From positions 1-54,419 of the forward strand of contig JAEUIU010000050.1 of the NCBI GenBank assembly GCA_016795065.1: 54,419 bases of DNA, read 5' to 3'. Below the pieces are notes generated by a model. The model did not search any database, was not told the origin of the DNA, and worked only from the letters and a program-made list of their open reading frames with translations. A program made the position numbers and the translations under genes. Positions 24,914 through 34,267 of this stretch are shown here, piece after piece. This stretch comes from Phycisphaerae bacterium. Its GTDB lineage: Bacteria > Planctomycetota > Phycisphaerae > Phycisphaerales > SM1A02. The stretch's first letter is position 1. Every line of letters starts with the position of its first letter.

Positions 24914-25792
24914 TTAGCCCGGCGTGATCTTGGGTGGAGCAATCGGGTTCGACGGCGGCTTCACGCCCGGCGTGCCACCCGGAATTCCGAAGTCAGGCGG
25001 GAAGATCGGCGGCCCGCCGGGATTCTGCCCCGGCCCCTTGCCCGGGTTGCCCGGGTTGGGCGGAGTAATCGGGGTGCCCGAGGGTGGCTTGGGCGGACCC
25101 GGAACGCCACTAGGCGGCTTCGGTGCCTCGATCGGCGGACCGATCGGACGGCGGCCAGGGCCCTCGCCGGGCGGGGCGGAAGGAGAGCGAATCGGTGCGT
25201 TCGGTCGCTTGCCATCGTTTGGGGAAGTCCGAGGCTTCGGAGCGAACGGAGGCTTGATCGGGTCACTTCGCCGACGGCCTGGTGTGGCGTCGGGGCTGCC
25301 CGGCTTTGGAGCGACGTATGGCGGACCGACGGGAGCGTCCGGGCGGACGGCGGGATTCGGATTGGGCTTCGGGGCGTCGAGCGGCTTGTCTGGAGGCAAG
25401 CGACGGGCTGGTTCGGTCTTGTTTGGCTCGGGCTTGTCCGGGCTGATGGGTTCGTCGGTGGGTCGCCGCTTGAGCGGAGCGTCCGGCTTCGTCGGCTTCT
25501 CCTTCGATGGGGAAGGGAGCGTCGGGTCGCTCGGTGGAGCGATTGCGGCGGCGTGGCTCATGATGGCCGAACCGAACTCTTCCGACTGCCAGCCTGGAGA
25601 GGCAGAGCCCCATGCGGCATTGGTCCCCGCGAGAACAAGAGACACTGCGAATGCCCATGGCGTCGTTTCGACTCGCCAGCTGTGAACGAGACGTCCAACA
25701 CCTTCCGGTCGGACGGCCTGCTTGCGGGGTGGGTTCGAATGCGGGGTCATGGGCGTCTTCGTTTGAGGAGCCGTCGAAAGGTGCTGCACCAT
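24914..25792 (-). CDS. Secreted proline-rich low-complexity protein
   Basis: 292 residues from the ATG at 25792; an ATG at 25750 would give 278. A basic N-region and a hydrophobic core (WAFAVSLVLAG, ending near NAAWGSA) form a signal peptide. From residue ~85 to the end the chain is dominated by Pro with Lys, Asp, Gly and Arg, in short variable units such as PDKPEPNK, KPPSGTP and PNPGNPGKGPG. It should be unfolded and extended, like wall- or sheath-spanning proteins. No catalytic or binding domain is present. It has its own terminator. The opposite strand also reads open as Gly-rich sequence, a by-product of Pro codons. Confidence 0.65.
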   Translation of the reverse strand: MVQHLSTAPQTKTPMTPHSNPPRKQAVRPEGVGRLVHSWRVETTPWAFAVSLVLAGTNAAWGSASPGWQSEEFGSAIMSHAAAIAPPSDPTLPSPSKEKPTKPDAPLKRRPTDEPISPDKPEPNKTEPARRLPPDKPLDAPKPNPNPAVRPDAPVGPPYVAPKPGSPDATPGRRRSDPIKPPFAPKPRTSPNDGKRPNAPIRSPSAPPGEGPGRRPIGPPIEAPKPPSGVPGPPKPPSGTPITPPNPGNPGKGPGQNPGGPPIFPPDFGIPGGTPGVKPPSNPIAPPKITPG

Positions 25793-26143
25793 GTCATACG
25801 GAGATCGGCGACGGATTCCGGGAGAAATGTCAAGGCAGGGAAAATTGCGGCGAGCGCCGCCCGGCCCTCTCTCTCATCGACATTCGGGCTGGACTGGAAG
25901 GGCAGGGAATGCCGATTTTGACCCTGAGAAGAGCTGGTGACGCCCTTTCCGGGCGTTTGAACGCCTCGCCTCCCCCAACTTCGGTCGGTACCCGGCCAGC
26001 GGGAATCCGCCGACCACTACGATGACCATCCCGGGCGGCGTACGAGGGTGGCCCTTTCCGTCACCTCGCACGGAAGGGGAGACCCAGCCTGACTTTCCGA
26101 CTCACTCGCGTCTCCCGTCGCCCGCGAACCTCTCCGGATCACC
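25793..26143. other. Intergenic region between proline-rich gene and AST operon
   Basis: 351 bases without a convincing gene. It must contain divergent promoters. A short hairpin, ACGCCC (25940-25945), loop TTTCC, GGGCGT (25951-25956), is followed by only two T residues, so it is a weak terminator candidate. I recognise no riboswitch consensus. Confidence 0.4.
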
Positions 26144-27634
26144 ATGAACGCCTCCGCCACCACCAAGGCCACCTCTGTCGCCTCCACTGTCGCTTCCACC
26201 GGATCGGGCAACGATGGCCCGACGGATGGTGCCGCATTCCTGACCAGCCCGATCGTCGAAGAAGCGGTCAGCCGCATTGTTCGCGAGCTGCGCACCCGCC
26301 AGGCCGTCCTGACCGGGGCTCGCCCTGCAACCGCGGCTGGAAAGGTCACCCTTGACGAGTGGCTGAAGCGAAGCGCCGAGGTCAAGGGCCGCCCGGCCCT
26401 CTATCCCTATGTCGGTTCGGGCTTCGGCAACGGTCCCCTCGTCGAGCTCGTTGACGGCAGCGTGAAGTGGGATCTCATCAATGGCATCGGCGTGCACATG
26501 TTCGGCCATTCCGATCCGGAGATGGTCGAGGCCAACATCCGCTCCGCCCTTGCCGACACGGTGATGCAGGGCAACCTCCAGTTCAACGCCGACTCGGTCG
26601 CCTTCGCCGAACTGTTAGTGCAGGAGGCGTCGAAGTGCTCGCGCCTGAAGAACTGTTTCGTCACCAACTCCGGTTGCATGGCCAACGAGCAGGCCCTCAA
26701 GGTCTGCCAGCAGAAGACCAACGCGGCGCCGCGCATCATCGCGTTCCAGGATTGCTTCATGGGACGGTCGACGACGATGGCCCAGATCGGCGACGGCCCG
26801 GCGTACCGCCAGGGCGTTGTGCTGAACACGCTCGTCGACTACATGCCCTTCTATGACCAGGATCTCGGTCAGCGGTCAATCGACATGGCTGTCTGGCACC
26901 TGAAGCAGTACATCCACCGCTATCCGAAGCAGCACTCCTGCTTCGTCATGGAATTGGTGCAGGGCGAGGGCGGGTTCAACGTCGCGCCGCGCGAGTTCTT
27001 CTTGCCGCTCATGCAGCTCTGCCGCGAGAACGGCATCCCGGTGTGGGACGACGAGGTGCAGACCTTCGGGCGTACCACATCGATGTACTACTTCGACCAG
27101 CTTGGGCTCGGCGAGCACATCGACGTGGTGACCCTGGGCAAGATGAGCCAGGCCTGCGCGGTGCTGCATACGGCGGAGATGACCCCCAAGCCGGGGCTTC
27201 TCTCGGGCACCTTCCAGGCCAGCGGTTCGGCTTTCGGCGTCGGGCTCGCCGCCCTGAAGCGGCTGCGCGACGGCGGCTTCTACGGCATCGACGGCAAGAT
27301 CGCCCGGCTTCAGAAGGCCTGGCGCGAACATGGCGAGGCGTTCGTCAAGCGCCATCCTGCATGGTTCCCGCCGGTGACGACGCCGATGGGCGGACGCATG
27401 ACGCACCTCGTTGCGGGCACCGGCGGCATGATGCGAATCACCCCGTTCGGCGGCGACAAGGACCGCATCATGAAGCTCCTCCACCGGCTCTTCGCCGACG
27501 GCGTGATCGCGTTCTATTGCGGGCACGATCCCTATCACCTTCGGCTCCTTCCGCCGGTCGGCGTGATGCAGCCGGAGCACTTCGGCCCCATCTTTGAGAT
27601 CTTCGAAAAGAGTTTCGCGGCCGTCGCGGAGTGA
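26144..27634 (+). CDS. Class-III (PLP) aminotransferase, AstC-like by context
   Basis: 496 residues. It is a fold-type I class-III aminotransferase: GIGVHMFGHSDPEM near the N-terminus, NSGCMANEQALK for phosphate binding, the PLP-contact Asp in VWDDEVQTFGRT, and the Schiff-base Lys333 in TLGKMSQA. The TLGKMSQ form and the ~35-residue Ser/Thr-rich N-terminal extension differ from enterobacterial AstC/ArgD and recall lysine-6-aminotransferase-like members. Because astA and astD follow, the likely job is transamination of N2-succinylornithine to succinylglutamate semialdehyde (inference). It is cytoplasmic and first in the operon. Confidence 0.85.
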   Translation: MNASATTKATSVASTVASTGSGNDGPTDGAAFLTSPIVEEAVSRIVRELRTRQAVLTGARPATAAGKVTLDEWLKRSAEVKGRPALYPYVGSGFGNGPLVELVDGSVKWDLINGIGVHMFGHSDPEMVEANIRSALADTVMQGNLQFNADSVAFAELLVQEASKCSRLKNCFVTNSGCMANEQALKVCQQKTNAAPRIIAFQDCFMGRSTTMAQIGDGPAYRQGVVLNTLVDYMPFYDQDLGQRSIDMAVWHLKQYIHRYPKQHSCFVMELVQGEGGFNVAPREFFLPLMQLCRENGIPVWDDEVQTFGRTTSMYYFDQLGLGEHIDVVTLGKMSQACAVLHTAEMTPKPGLLSGTFQASGSAFGVGLAALKRLRDGGFYGIDGKIARLQKAWREHGEAFVKRHPAWFPPVTTPMGGRMTHLVAGTGGMMRITPFGGDKDRIMKLLHRLFADGVIAFYCGHDPYHLRLLPPVGVMQPEHFGPIFEIFEKSFAAVAE

Positions 27635-27696
27635 GTCGGAGTTCGACCTGTCCCCGTCGGTCTCACTGCACTCTGTGCGTCCTCGGTTCCCCTCTC

Positions 27697-28785
27697 ATGT
27701 TCATCATCCGCCCAGCTCAACCGAAGGATCTGCCGACGCTCATGAAGCTCGCGCGGATGGTTCACTTCATCAACCTGCCGGCCGACAGCGATCTGCTCGC
27801 GGGGAAGGTGCGAAAGAGCCTCGCGAGCTTTGCCGGCAAGGCGAAGTCGGAGCGCGATCGCCAGTTCATGTTCGTGCTCGAGGATCTGGAGACGGAGAAC
27901 GTCATCGGGACATCGGCGGTGATCAGCGCGATCTCCTGGCCCGGTTTCCCGCACGTCTTCCTCAAGGTCGGACGGCGCGAGTTCGTCAGCAAGGACCTCG
28001 CCACCGGCCAGGTTCACATGACCCTTCAGTTCGGGATGGACGAGACCAGCCCAAGTGAGATGGGCGGACTCATCCTGGCACCGGGGTATCGCGGCCACAA
28101 GGAGAAGCTGGGGGCGCTCCTGTCGCTCGTGCGTTTTCATTTCATCGGCCTGCATCGCGCGTGGTTCTCGGATCGGATCATCGCCGAGATGATGGGGACG
28201 GTGACGCCCGACTCGCACACCCTCCTGTGGGAGTATCTCGGCCGCCGCTTCATCAACCTGAGCTACAAGGAGGCGGACCTCTTTTCGGCCCGCTCGAAAG
28301 AGTTCATGCTCAGTCTCTTCCCGCGCGAAGAGATCTTCGTCTCGCTCCTGCCGCCCGAGGCCCGCAACCTCATCGGTCGCGTCGGCGAGGAGACCGCTCC
28401 CGCCATGACCATGCTCCAACGACAGGGCTTCCGCGAGACAGGTCACGTCGATCCCTTCGACGGTGGGCCTTACCTCGAGGCCCAGCGCGATGAGATCCCG
28501 CTGGTCCGCTCGACATCGGTGAGAACGCTTGGCCCTGCGCTCGCCTCGGCGGCCGGAACGGCATCCGGCGCCGCGATCGTCTCCCACGAGCACAAGGACG
28601 ATTTCAGGGCGGTTCGTACCCACTATGCTCTCGACGGCGCCACTCTGTCCATTCCGCTTGAGGTGATGCAGGCCCTCGGCGTGAAGGCGGGCGCGAAGGT
28701 CGGGTTCACACCGTCGGACGCGAAGCTTCAGGCGCCCGCGAGGGTCTCGCGGGTCACGAGGAAGGGCACGAAGGCGAAGGCATGA
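27697..28785 (+). CDS. astA: Arginine/ornithine N-succinyltransferase
   Basis: 362 residues from the ATG at 27697. It transfers a succinyl group from succinyl-CoA to the alpha-amino group of arginine or ornithine. The family pattern is clear: FIIRPAQPKDLPTLMKLA at the start, then FQFGMDETSPSEMGGL-like and LLWEYLGRRFINLSYKEADLFSA stretches, and GFRETGHVDPFDGGPYLEA. The C-terminus continues ~20 residues past the usual end, with a basic tail (RKGTKAKA). The stop overlaps the astD start by ATGA. It lies 62 bases after the aminotransferase gene. Confidence 0.92.
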   Translation: MFIIRPAQPKDLPTLMKLARMVHFINLPADSDLLAGKVRKSLASFAGKAKSERDRQFMFVLEDLETENVIGTSAVISAISWPGFPHVFLKVGRREFVSKDLATGQVHMTLQFGMDETSPSEMGGLILAPGYRGHKEKLGALLSLVRFHFIGLHRAWFSDRIIAEMMGTVTPDSHTLLWEYLGRRFINLSYKEADLFSARSKEFMLSLFPREEIFVSLLPPEARNLIGRVGEETAPAMTMLQRQGFRETGHVDPFDGGPYLEAQRDEIPLVRSTSVRTLGPALASAAGTASGAAIVSHEHKDDFRAVRTHYALDGATLSIPLEVMQALGVKAGAKVGFTPSDAKLQAPARVSRVTRKGTKAKA

Positions 28786-30278
28786 GCACATCACGCGGCG
28801 CGTTGTCGGCGGCCCCATCGGACTACATCGATGGAGGTCCGGTTGCGCTTCCCGGTGAGGCAATCGTGGTGCGCGACCCGAGCGACGGCGCCACGGTCGT
28901 GTGGAGAAGCGGCGAGTCGGTTGCCCACGTTGATCGCGCCGTCGCGGCGGCTCGACGGGCCCTTCCCTCCTGGTCCGCATGCACGGTCGAGGAACGGGCC
29001 GCCGTCCTGCGGCGGTACGCGGAGTGCACGACACGGCATGTCGATCGCATCGCCGATCGCATCACCCTGGAGATGGGGAAGATCCGGGCCGAGTCGCTTC
29101 TCGAGGCGAAACTCCTCGCCGAGAAGGTCGCGATCACGCTGGACGAGATCTCGATGTCGCGGGTGCGCGGCTACGACGTGAAGGTGAACGCGACTCGCAG
29201 CGGACTTTGCCGATTCAAGCCGCACGGCGTGATGGCGGTGCTCGGGCCCTACAACTTCCCGGCTCACCTGCCCAACGGGCACTTCGTACCGGCGCTTCTT
29301 CTCGGCAACACGGTTGTCTTCAAGCCCAGCGACAAGACGCCGGGCGTCGCCCAGTTGCTGGCCGAGTGCATGCATGAGGCCGGGATGCCAGCGGGAGCCT
29401 TCAACGTGGTGCAAGGAGGAGCCAACGTCGCTCGTGCCCTCGTCGCCCACGATGGTCTCGACGGCATCCTCTTCACCGGAAGTTGGCCAGTGGGCCGGGC
29501 AATTCTCGAGGCCAACCTCGATCGTCCAGGACGGATCGTCGCCCTCGAGCTCGGGGGCAGCAACCCTGCGGTGGTGATGCCGAGTGCCCACCTCCGCCAG
29601 GCGGTCATCGAGTGCGCGCGGGCCGCCTTCGCGACGACCGGGCAGCGCTGCACCTGCACGCGCCGGGTCATCGTCGATCGTCGCATCGCCGACCGGTTCC
29701 TCCTTGAGTTCTGTCGGGTTGCCAGCACGCTTCTGATCGGTCCGGGCTTCTCCACCGATCCGGTCTTCATGGGGCCGATCGTCAACGAGGGCGCGTTGAA
29801 CGGCGTGTTAGGTGAGCAGACGATGCTGTCCAAGATCGGAGCGAAGGTCCTCGTCGCTGCGACCCGAATGGACCGGCCTGGTCACTTTGTGACGCCTTCC
29901 GTTGTCGAGGTCAGCGGCTTCGAGGCCGCGACCGATCGCGAGACCTTTGGCCCGCTCGTGCGCGTTGCGGTCGTCGACGGCCTCGACGAGGCGATCCATC
30001 AGGCGAACGCGACGAGTTTCGGTCTCGCCGCGTCGATCTTCACCAACGAGCGAAGCGAATACGACCGCTTTTTCTCCGAATGTCGGGCCGGCTGCATCAA
30101 CTGGAACAACGGCACGGCGGGGGCCAGTTCGAAGCTGCCCTTCGGCGGCCTGGGGCACTCCGGCAACCATCGCCCGGCGGCGGCCTTCAGCGTCGACTAC
30201 TGCGCCTACCCCGTGGCCAGTATGGTCGAGACCGGCGACGCGGCGCCGGTTCCGGACGGGATGCGGATCGATCGCTGA
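28782..30278 (+). CDS. astD: Succinylglutamate-semialdehyde dehydrogenase
   Basis: 498 residues. It is an NAD-dependent aldehyde dehydrogenase that oxidises N-succinylglutamate semialdehyde to N-succinylglutamate. ALDH hallmarks: GPYNFPAHLPNGHFVPALLLGNTVVFKPSDKTP in pieces across residues ~150-185, general base Glu256 in ALELGGSNP and nucleophile Cys290 in TTGQRCTC. The C-terminal FGGLGHSGNHRPAA is typical for AstD. The start overlaps astA by ATGA. No astB or astE follows; the next gene is a convergent CotH-family gene whose stop directly abuts it. Confidence 0.92.
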   Translation: MSTSRGALSAAPSDYIDGGPVALPGEAIVVRDPSDGATVVWRSGESVAHVDRAVAAARRALPSWSACTVEERAAVLRRYAECTTRHVDRIADRITLEMGKIRAESLLEAKLLAEKVAITLDEISMSRVRGYDVKVNATRSGLCRFKPHGVMAVLGPYNFPAHLPNGHFVPALLLGNTVVFKPSDKTPGVAQLLAECMHEAGMPAGAFNVVQGGANVARALVAHDGLDGILFTGSWPVGRAILEANLDRPGRIVALELGGSNPAVVMPSAHLRQAVIECARAAFATTGQRCTCTRRVIVDRRIADRFLLEFCRVASTLLIGPGFSTDPVFMGPIVNEGALNGVLGEQTMLSKIGAKVLVAATRMDRPGHFVTPSVVEVSGFEAATDRETFGPLVRVAVVDGLDEAIHQANATSFGLAASIFTNERSEYDRFFSECRAGCINWNNGTAGASSKLPFGGLGHSGNHRPAAAFSVDYCAYPVASMVETGDAAPVPDGMRIDR

Positions 30279-31910
30279 TCACTCGCCGGGGTCAGCAACG
30301 CGCTCGATCCGCGCATTGCGCACGACGACCGTGCCGCGCACCGCCCGCAGCCGGATGGCGCATTCGACCATGCGCCAGTCCTCTCGGACCGTGAGCGGGG
30401 CGGTGACGATGGCCCAGTCCGAAGTGCCGGTGCGCTCGCGCTCGGCGTTGCCCGCGGAGGTCACCAGCAGGGCACCGGTCTCGGGTTCCTCGTCAGATGA
30501 GGCGACACCGTCGGTTCGCATGGCGACATGCAGGAGATAGTGCCCGCGCTGGAGCGGGATCTTCGTCCGCCAAGTCGACTCGGCCGGCTCGGCGCCGAAT
30601 GCCACGATGCGGTACTCGGTGTGGCCGTCGGGACCGTCGCCGGCCTCAAGCCGCATGCGATCGCTCTCGCGATACGCGGCCCAAGTCGGAATGGAAAGGG
30701 CGGCGCCTGCGGTGAAGCGGAGCGGCTCCGGCCGCGGCTCCCGAACGTGCGTGGAAAGGAACGCCGCACGCAGGCGCAGCCGTCGCTTGAGGTCGTTGGC
30801 GATCTCGGCGTGCCGGGCGACCGCATCGGGACCAAGTTCGGCAAGCGGCGCGGCGAGCCTCGCGCAGGCGGCGTCGATCGTCGCCTCGACATTCGCCAGA
30901 TCAAAGACCGTCGGGGCCAGTTCGGCCACCCGCTGCCGATAGCGTTCAAACCAGCGATCGGAACGGAGGACCGTCGAGGAGAGAAGGGGTCCCGCGTCGT
31001 CGAAGAGGGGCAGCCCCGGATCGCCGAGGATCTGGTCAAGGCCATGGGGCAGGAGCACCGCCTTGGCAGTACTCGGGTCGAAGTAGAGGCGGTAGTTGTT
31101 GGCGCTGTCGGTGTAGCCGTCCCAATGTCCGAGGAGTCGCTCGACGGCCATAAGGGTGACGAGCTGCTCCATGCCGACGAGTTCCTCAAGCGTCCGAACG
31201 CCGCGGGCGAAGTCCTCGTCACGGCAGGCCTCGACGATGGCGCGAAGGTCACTCCGATCGGTCGGACCGCGTCCCATGTCGCGCTCGAGTTCCGCGTCGA
31301 GATCCTGAAGAAGGCCACCGTCGTAGAGGTTCCCTTCCGCCGCGGGAAAGTGACGCTTCAGGAACGCGGCGTCGAAACTCTCCTTCAGGACATACAGGCC
31401 GCAATCGCGTCCGTTCAGGACGACCTGGGCGTGGGTCACGCGCGTGGCCGGGATGCCGACGGACCGGAACGCCTCGAAGCCTAACAGTTCGTTCAGGTAA
31501 CTCTCGTCCTGCACCGAGTTGTTCAGGTGGAACTTCCGGAGTCCCCGGAAGCGGGATTCCGCAGAGAAGCGGTTGACATCGATGGTGAGGGCGGGGCGGT
31601 CATCGAAAGGGCGAAAGCTCCCGGCGGCTCCCTTGAGGCGGATCGCCACGGTGAGCGTGGTGGTGCCGTCGGCCATCGCGGCGCGGACGTAGCGACGTGG
31701 GTCCTCGGCCAGCCTGGCAACGTCCTCCGGGGCGACCGTGAAGGCCAGTCGCGGGATCTCGCCCGCGAAGAGCCCGGCGCCGGGATCCGGTGCTGGCGCT
31801 TGGGCAGGGGCCGGGTTCGGCGGTGGGACTCTGCCTTCGGGTGGTACGACGGCGAAGGTGAAGCCAGTGCGAAGGGCTGCAAGAACGAATGCAAGAAGGG
31901 CGGCGAGCAC
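30279..31910 (-). CDS. CotH-family (spore-coat kinase-like) secreted protein
   Basis: About 543 residues from a GTG at 31910, chosen because it directly precedes a hydrophobic signal (LAALLAFVLAALRTGFTFA) and avoids overlap with the divergent glycosyltransferase gene; the frame itself opens at 32024. A Pro-rich linker is followed by the CotH domain: RGLRKFHLNNSVQDESYLNE, ALPATRVTHAQVVLNG-like strands, GLYVLKESFD, then the kinase-like site GHWDGYTDSANNYRLYFD and LLPHGLDQIL. CotH proteins are atypical extracellular or coat protein kinases. The ~150-residue C-terminal part looks beta-rich, possibly carbohydrate-binding. Confidence 0.82.
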   Translation of the reverse strand: MLAALLAFVLAALRTGFTFAVVPPEGRVPPPNPAPAQAPAPDPGAGLFAGEIPRLAFTVAPEDVARLAEDPRRYVRAAMADGTTTLTVAIRLKGAAGSFRPFDDRPALTIDVNRFSAESRFRGLRKFHLNNSVQDESYLNELLGFEAFRSVGIPATRVTHAQVVLNGRDCGLYVLKESFDAAFLKRHFPAAEGNLYDGGLLQDLDAELERDMGRGPTDRSDLRAIVEACRDEDFARGVRTLEELVGMEQLVTLMAVERLLGHWDGYTDSANNYRLYFDPSTAKAVLLPHGLDQILGDPGLPLFDDAGPLLSSTVLRSDRWFERYRQRVAELAPTVFDLANVEATIDAACARLAAPLAELGPDAVARHAEIANDLKRRLRLRAAFLSTHVREPRPEPLRFTAGAALSIPTWAAYRESDRMRLEAGDGPDGHTEYRIVAFGAEPAESTWRTKIPLQRGHYLLHVAMRTDGVASSDEEPETGALLVTSAGNAERERTGTSDWAIVTAPLTVREDWRMVECAIRLRAVRGTVVVRNARIERVADPGE

Positions 31911-32001
31911 GGGCGCATTATGGCAACGCACCGGCTCGGGGGATTCTCCGCAATCGCCCCTCCAACGAAACTCCCGGCTGCTACGCTCCGAAGCGACTTC
32001 C

Positions 32002-32790
32002 GTGCCCGAAATCTCCGTCATCATTCCCGCCTGGAACGAGGAGCGCGAGCTGCCTGAGACGCTCGCCCAGATCCGGGCGGCGCTTGAGGAGCTGGACCGC
32101 CCGATTGGGCGTAGTCACGAGATCATCGTCGTCGACGACAGCTCGACCGATCGCACCGCCGACATCGCCTGGTCTTTCGGGGCACGCCTCGAGCGGGTCG
32201 AGAAGCGCCAGATCGCAGCGGTACGAAACGCCGGGGCCCGCGTGGCCCAAGGCCGTTACCTGATCTTCATCGATGCCGACACCCGAGTGCCCTACGCCAC
32301 GCTCGTTGCGGCGTTGAGCGAACTCGACCGTGGCGCCGTCGGCGGCGGGGCATCGGTCGAGATGGAGGGGCAGCTCCCGCTTCTTCTCCGTCCGGCGATG
32401 TTCGCCTTCATGCTCGTCTGGGGGTGGCTCGGCCACGCCGCGGGCTGTTTCGTCTGGTGCCGGGCCGAGGACTTCCGGGCGATCGGAGGCTTTGACGAGC
32501 GGTTCTTCGCGAGTGAAGAGGTCTGGCTCAGCAAGGCGCTGAAGGAACGGGGACGCTTCGTGATCGTTGCTCCGTCGGTTCGTTCCAGCGGCCGGAAGAT
32601 GCGGCAGCGGGCTCCGATCGGTCTCCTCTGGTACTCGCTGAAGCTCCTCTTGCGCGGCCCGAAGGCGTGGCAGCGCCGCGAGGGACTGGACCTCTGGTAC
32701 GACGGGCAGCGCGAGAGCGCCGTGGTGGCTAACGATTCGCTTACGCCGCCACCCGCGGCTGCCATGCCTCGCCCGCGGAATGTTGGGTGA
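32002..32790 (+). CDS. Family-2 glycosyltransferase
   Basis: 262 residues from a GTG at 32002. The GT-A nucleotide-sugar fold shows as ISVIIPAWNEERELPETL, then EIIVVDDSSTDRTADIA, QIAAVRNAGARVAQGRYLIFIDADTRV with the DxD-like DAD, and FDERFFASEEVWLSKAL near the acceptor site. One hydrophobic segment (residues ~133-150, FMLVWGWLGHAAGCFVW) may touch the membrane. The acceptor is unknown. The gene is divergent from the CotH gene (gap 91 bases) and its 3' end overlaps the convergent HD-GYP gene by 50 bases. Confidence 0.85.
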   Translation: MPEISVIIPAWNEERELPETLAQIRAALEELDRPIGRSHEIIVVDDSSTDRTADIAWSFGARLERVEKRQIAAVRNAGARVAQGRYLIFIDADTRVPYATLVAALSELDRGAVGGGASVEMEGQLPLLLRPAMFAFMLVWGWLGHAAGCFVWCRAEDFRAIGGFDERFFASEEVWLSKALKERGRFVIVAPSVRSSGRKMRQRAPIGLLWYSLKLLLRGPKAWQRREGLDLWYDGQRESAVVANDSLTPPPAAAMPRPRNVG

Positions 32791-34267
32791 GGAGCCTGTC
32801 GTATTCGGTGAGATCCACGCGCTGGAACGCCATGACGACGTTCGGGTCAAACTGCGATCCTGCTCCGCGTCGGATTTCCTCAAGCACCCGCTCGCGCGGC
32901 AGGGCCGAGCGATAGGAGCGGGTCGAGCTCATTGCGTCAAAGGCATCGGCAAGGCCGATGATCCGGGCGATGAGCGGAATGTTCTCGGCGACAAGCTTGT
33001 GCGGATAGCCTCGTCCGTCCCAACGCTCGTGGTGGTGAAGGACTCCGGGCAGGAGATCCTCGAAGCCCGTGATGTTGTGCAGGATGTGATGGCCAATCTC
33101 GGGGTGCCGCTTGATCGCCGCAAACTCCTCGTCGGTCGGCTTGCCGGGCTTGCAGAGAATCGCCTCAGGGACGCCGATCTTGCCGACGTCGTGGACCAGG
33201 CCCGAGAGCCGGACTCGTTCCGCACTGGCGTCGTCCATCCCAATGGCCTTCGCCAACGTGCCGGCCAGCAGTGCGACCCGTTCGGAATGGCCGCAGGTGT
33301 AGCGGTCCTTCGCGTCGATCGCGGCAACCATCGCCTCGAGCGTCGCGTTCATCATCGCTTTCTGCTCATCGAAGCGGGCGATGTTCTCGTGGAAGGTCCC
33401 GAGGAAGTCGGCGGTCGCGTCGAGGAACTGGATCTCGGGGCTGGCGATCTCCTGGTCCGCGCCTGTCTTGCCGCCGGCCAGAAGCAGGCCGATGACCGAA
33501 TCGTCGTGCGTGATCGGTTCGCAGACCACTTCGCTGCCCGCGATCGTTGCGATGCCGTCGCGTTCGGGCACGAGGACCTTGGTCCAACTGTCGCCGCGTG
33601 TCTCGCACACCCGGTCGGAGGTCGCTGCCTCAAGGCGAACGAGGTCGCCCTGGAACGCGCCCGAAAGCACAAGCTTCGCACGGAGCGTCGGAGCGATGCG
33701 CTCGTTGCGTCCGAATTGGACGGCGACCCAGCGGAAAGGCAGGGTGCGCTGGATGTCGGCGCAGAGCGACTGGACCATCGACTCCGGCTCGGCGGAGGAG
33801 GCCAGCATGCGCAAGGCGCGGAAGAGGGCGTACGTCTCCTCGTAGGACTGGGCGAGCTTGTCGCAGAAATCGGCGACCACCCGCTCGTTCGCGGCGCAGG
33901 TGCCGAGGTCGTCAAACGTCCATCGGAGAATCTCGGCGAAGCGCGTTGCGTCGCGTTGGGCGTCATCGACAAGCGCCGCCCTTGGCGCCGGATGTTCGAC
34001 GGTCAGGGATCCGCTTGGGCTGGGATCGCCGCTGCGGTCGAGGAAGCCGCGATCCGCGACGAAGGCATGCATGGCCTCGTTGCCGTCGCGAACGATGAGC
34101 TCGTGCAACCCCGAGCCGAGAGGCCGATGGTGGACGCCTTGCTCGAAGGTGGCCGCAGGGCAGGGGCGGAAGTCGAGCCCGAGCCGCTCGGCTCGCATGC
34201 GGAGCGTGTGAAGCGTTTCGCTGGAGACCGACGTCGGCGTCGGCCTCATGGTGGCGCAGTCATTCAT
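32741..34267 (-). CDS. GAF/HD-GYP domain protein, probable c-di-GMP phosphodiesterase
   Basis: 508 residues. The N-terminal ~120 residues are unassigned; residues ~125-310 look like a GAF-type sensor (ADIQRTLPFRWVAVQFG, DSVIGLLLAGGKTG); the C-terminal ~190 form an HD-GYP domain. Catalytic features are complete: HSERVALLAG, HDVGKIG (His359, Asp360), HPEIGHHIL and HHHERWDGRGYP (His411-His413, Glu414). HD-GYP enzymes hydrolyse c-di-GMP. It is co-transcribed with the upstream response-regulator gene (ATGA overlap), and the divergent secretion locus next door contains a putative c-di-GMP-binding ATPase. Confidence 0.9.
   Translation of the reverse strand: MNDCATMRPTPTSVSSETLHTLRMRAERLGLDFRPCPAATFEQGVHHRPLGSGLHELIVRDGNEAMHAFVADRGFLDRSGDPSPSGSLTVEHPAPRAALVDDAQRDATRFAEILRWTFDDLGTCAANERVVADFCDKLAQSYEETYALFRALRMLASSAEPESMVQSLCADIQRTLPFRWVAVQFGRNERIAPTLRAKLVLSGAFQGDLVRLEAATSDRVCETRGDSWTKVLVPERDGIATIAGSEVVCEPITHDDSVIGLLLAGGKTGADQEIASPEIQFLDATADFLGTFHENIARFDEQKAMMNATLEAMVAAIDAKDRYTCGHSERVALLAGTLAKAIGMDDASAERVRLSGLVHDVGKIGVPEAILCKPGKPTDEEFAAIKRHPEIGHHILHNITGFEDLLPGVLHHHERWDGRGYPHKLVAENIPLIARIIGLADAFDAMSSTRSYRSALPRERVLEEIRRGAGSQFDPNVVMAFQRVDLTEYDRLLTQHSAGEAWQPRVAA

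Noticed and set aside
24924..25685. A Gly-rich 253-codon frame on the plus strand
   Set aside because: It is the complement of Pro codons in the minus-strand proline-rich gene, which has a signal peptide and terminator; the Gly-rich frame has neither.
25731..25745. A GGTTCGAAT string resembling a tRNA T-loop
   Set aside because: No matching acceptor stem, D-arm or anticodon arm around it, and it lies in the 5' part of the proline-rich gene.
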